The notes under the pieces are model-generated. The model was given only the letters and a program-made list of their open reading frames with translations. It was not told the DNA's origin and made no database searches. Positions 4,555-6,239 of a DNA stretch of 6,239 bases are shown piece by piece. The stretch is from Candidatus Saccharimonadota bacterium. GTDB lineage: Bacteria; Patescibacteriota; Saccharimonadia; Saccharimonadales; Saccharimonadaceae. The position numbers and the translations under genes are program-made. The first letter of the stretch is position 1. Every line of letters begins with the position of its first letter. The DNA lies in NCBI GenBank assembly GCA_027451185.1, contig DAIDJW010000033.1:1-6239 (forward strand), given 5' to 3'.

Positions 4555-6153
4555 ATGAACGAAATTACCCGCATCCACCTTGCCAAGGTTCCGTATAACA
4601 TTGAGGTTGAAGCGAAGAAAGCACTACAAAAATACCTAGAGGCTATTGAAAGCTATGCTGGTGATAGCGACCTGGTGGGCGATGTTGAAAGCCGAATGGT
4701 CGAGATTTTGGCTGAGCGTAAAGTTTTTGCCGATGGGACAATTACGGCCGATGATGTGTCGGCTTTAAAGCAGCAACTTGGCGAACCAGAAGAGTTTAGT
4801 GCTGACGATCAGGCTGAGACCGTCTCTGAAACGGTCGACGGCAAGTCGATGCACCGGTTGTATCGTGACACGACCCAGTCCTGGTTTGGTGGCGTGGCAG
4901 CGGGCATTGCGCGCTATTACGGTATACAAGCGCTCTGGATAAGGTTGATCTTTATCGCCTTGGCCCTAGTATCGTTTGGCTCGGTTGCTCTAATTTATGT
5001 GATTCTGTGGATTGTCATTCCGCCGGTTAGAACTGCCGCCGATTTGTTGCAACTCGAGGGCAAGCCAGCCACCGTAACGGCGATTCGTAATTTTAACGAA
5101 CAGGGGCGTTTTATTAATGTGGGCCGTGACCGTAAGATTGCGCGCTTTTTTAGCGTTTTCTTTGGCACGATTGCTGTATTGACAGCAGCGTCGACCCTAA
5201 TTGGTGCGATTACCCTAGTGACGTTGCTGGCGCACAACAACTTCGCCGGCGTGACTAACTTTATGGGTGTTGCTGATAATCAGAGCGTTGCCTGGATTGT
5301 GTTTGGCTTTGTGGTGGGCGGTATCTTGCTGTTTGCGACCTTAATGGCTCTGGTGGCCTACATGCTCTTGAGCCAGCGCTATACAAGGCGAATTATCGTC
5401 AGCACTATTGTAGTCATGGTGCTTGGTTTGGCGTCGGTTGCCACCGTTGGTACTTTAGTGGCAACGTCACGCATCGACTTCCAGCAGCAGCTCGATCGCT
5501 CGATGGTTAGCAAAACCTATAATCTGCCAACTGGCTTCGCTGGTGTCGATAACCTAAGTGTCACTAGTAACAATGTCGATAGCGTGAGCTATATTGTCAC
5601 AGACTCAAACCCAAGGATAGTAGTCGATGGCTTGCCCGGCACACAGGAGCCAGCAGTAACCGTCGGCGGCAAAACTGCTTCGATAAAAATCAATGACTCG
5701 ACTAGTCGGCTGATGGGCTATTACCGATCGCCGTCAGTTAAAATCTACGGTCCGGCTCTGGGGGCAATTAATCTATTAAGTGGCGGCCTAGATTATGGTG
5801 GCTCGAGCACATCATCGTCCAAATTGGTGGTGTCGGTGACTGGCGGCGCTCAATTGGCGATTAACGACCTGCAGCTCAACTTGCTGCAAGCGGACATCAA
5901 AGATCAGTCAGCGCTTGACGCTACCGGCGGGGCAATTCGCGATGTAGTTGTAAACATTACGTCAGCTAGCCATTTTGCGCTGGCGAATATCGCCAGTCTA
6001 AGCATCACCGCGCCGGATGTCTGTGCTAACGGCAATAGCCCAGTAGTAATTGATGTAGCCAATGTGAATAACGGCAGCATCAGCTATAATGGAAGCAAGA
6101 TTGATGCAAAATCATTTAACGACGCTTGCGCCGAATTAAACCTAGGGGAATAG
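4555..6153 (+). CDS. Multidomain envelope-stress membrane protein: HAAS-like, PspC, membrane helices, toastrack-like domain
   Basis: The 532 residues divide into clear parts. Residues 1-85 are soluble, charged and helical, with Y-L-E-A-I then L-K-Q-Q-L-G-E-P-E-E-F; the L-G-x-P-E-E ending resembles the HAAS/DUF1700 domain often encoded next to PadR. Residues 100-158 are a PspC domain (R-L-Y-R-D, W-F-G-G-V-A-A-G-I-A-R-Y-Y-G-I, then L-I-Y-V-I-L-W-I-V-I-P-P) with its membrane segment at about 128-156. Further membrane helices lie at about 198-226, 245-272 and 279-303, like the LiaI/LiaF-type membrane region. Residues about 308-532 are Ser/Asn/Val-rich beta repeats resembling DUF2807/DUF4097 (toastrack) and likely extracytoplasmic. 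The only two cysteines (490, 525) are in this last part. PspC proteins in the phage-shock and Lia systems sense membrane damage. Here PadR upstream and an ABC ATPase downstream suggest a sensor or regulator for that transporter. The PspC call is strong; the outer domains are pattern-based. Confidence 0.85.
   Translation: MNEITRIHLAKVPYNIEVEAKKALQKYLEAIESYAGDSDLVGDVESRMVEILAERKVFADGTITADDVSALKQQLGEPEEFSADDQAETVSETVDGKSMHRLYRDTTQSWFGGVAAGIARYYGIQALWIRLIFIALALVSFGSVALIYVILWIVIPPVRTAADLLQLEGKPATVTAIRNFNEQGRFINVGRDRKIARFFSVFFGTIAVLTAASTLIGAITLVTLLAHNNFAGVTNFMGVADNQSVAWIVFGFVVGGILLFATLMALVAYMLLSQRYTRRIIVSTIVVMVLGLASVATVGTLVATSRIDFQQQLDRSMVSKTYNLPTGFAGVDNLSVTSNNVDSVSYIVTDSNPRIVVDGLPGTQEPAVTVGGKTASIKINDSTSRLMGYYRSPSVKIYGPALGAINLLSGGLDYGGSSTSSSKLVVSVTGGAQLAINDLQLNLLQADIKDQSALDATGGAIRDVVVNITSASHFALANIASLSITAPDVCANGNSPVVIDVANVNNGSISYNGSKIDAKSFNDACAELNLGE
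6144..6149 (+). promoter_or_regulatory. Shine-Dalgarno site of the ABC ATPase gene
   Basis: AGGGGA lies inside the last codons of the preceding gene, five bases before the GTG at 6155. It supports the GTG as start and coupling of the two genes. Confidence 0.7.
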
Positions 6154-6154
6154 T

Positions 6155-6239
6155 GTGATTGAAGTAAAACATATTAGCAAGACTTATGGTAAAAAAGAGG
6201 CTGTCTTTGAGGCCCTAAAAGACTTATCTTTTCAGATTC
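6155..6239 (+). CDS. ABC transporter ATP-binding protein, N-terminal fragment (3' end outside window)
   Basis: A GTG start one base after the preceding stop opens 28 codons reading M-I-E-V-K-H-I-S-K-T-Y-G-K-K-E-A-V-F-E-A-L-K-D-L-S-F. This is the first strand of an ABC nucleotide-binding domain, with the A-loop Tyr11 in I-S-K-T-Y-G that stacks on adenine, and the A-L-K-D-L-S-F strand that precedes the Walker A loop. Walker A and later motifs fall outside the window. The extra residues between the A-loop and A-L-K-D-L are typical of the MacB/LolD-type ATPases that pair with FtsX-like permeases. A permease gene is therefore expected next, but this cannot be seen here. It is the third gene of the padR operon. 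Confidence 0.88.
   Translation, partial: MIEVKHISKTYGKKEAVFEALKDLSFQI

Noticed and set aside
4995..5240. Minus-strand open frame inside the PspC-domain gene
   Set aside because: Antisense shadow of membrane-helix codons, without supporting signals.
1..6239. CRISPR array, tRNA, rRNA or riboswitch
   Set aside because: No regularly spaced repeats, cloverleaf or conserved RNA core were seen; gaps between genes are too short (under 90 bases).

Overview
The window is one continuous plus-strand stretch of compact bacterial chromosome. Genes are separated by 0 to about 90 bases, and no stretch over 300 bases lacks a gene. My best guess for the source is a Candidate Phyla Radiation (Patescibacteria) bacterium, most likely Saccharibacteria. 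This is inferred from the short prolyl-tRNA synthetase without an editing insert, the divergent class II lysyl-tRNA synthetase, and the PadR / PspC-domain / ABC transporter cluster; it was not tested by a search. TGA is used as a stop (end of proS) and no long reading frame contains an internal TGA, so the code looks standard rather than one that reassigns TGA.

Layout. Bases 3-170 are the C-terminal end of a membrane protein resembling CPBP (CAAX-protease-like) intramembrane proteases. Bases 173-3505 hold three housekeeping genes, proS, greA and lysS: two aminoacyl-tRNA synthetases around a transcript-cleavage factor. Bases 3568-4110 encode an NAD(P)H-dependent FMN reductase-like flavoprotein with its own extended -10 promoter. 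A long inverted repeat (4122-4165) followed by six T residues closes this part and overlaps the -35 box of the next promoter.

From 4164 to the end lies an apparent envelope-stress or efflux operon. It contains a PadR-type repressor (4199-4543), a 532-residue multidomain membrane protein (4555-6153), and the start of an ABC transporter ATPase (6155 to the window edge). The membrane protein combines a HAAS-like N-terminal helical domain, a PspC domain, further membrane helices, and a beta-rich extracytoplasmic domain resembling DUF2807/DUF4097 ('toastrack'). A perfect 7-1-7 palindrome sits on the padR transcription/translation start and is a good candidate for an autoregulatory operator. The inferred model is that the membrane protein senses envelope state, PadR controls the operon, and the ABC transporter is the effector. 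This PadR-controlled sensor-transporter unit is the most interesting part of the window.
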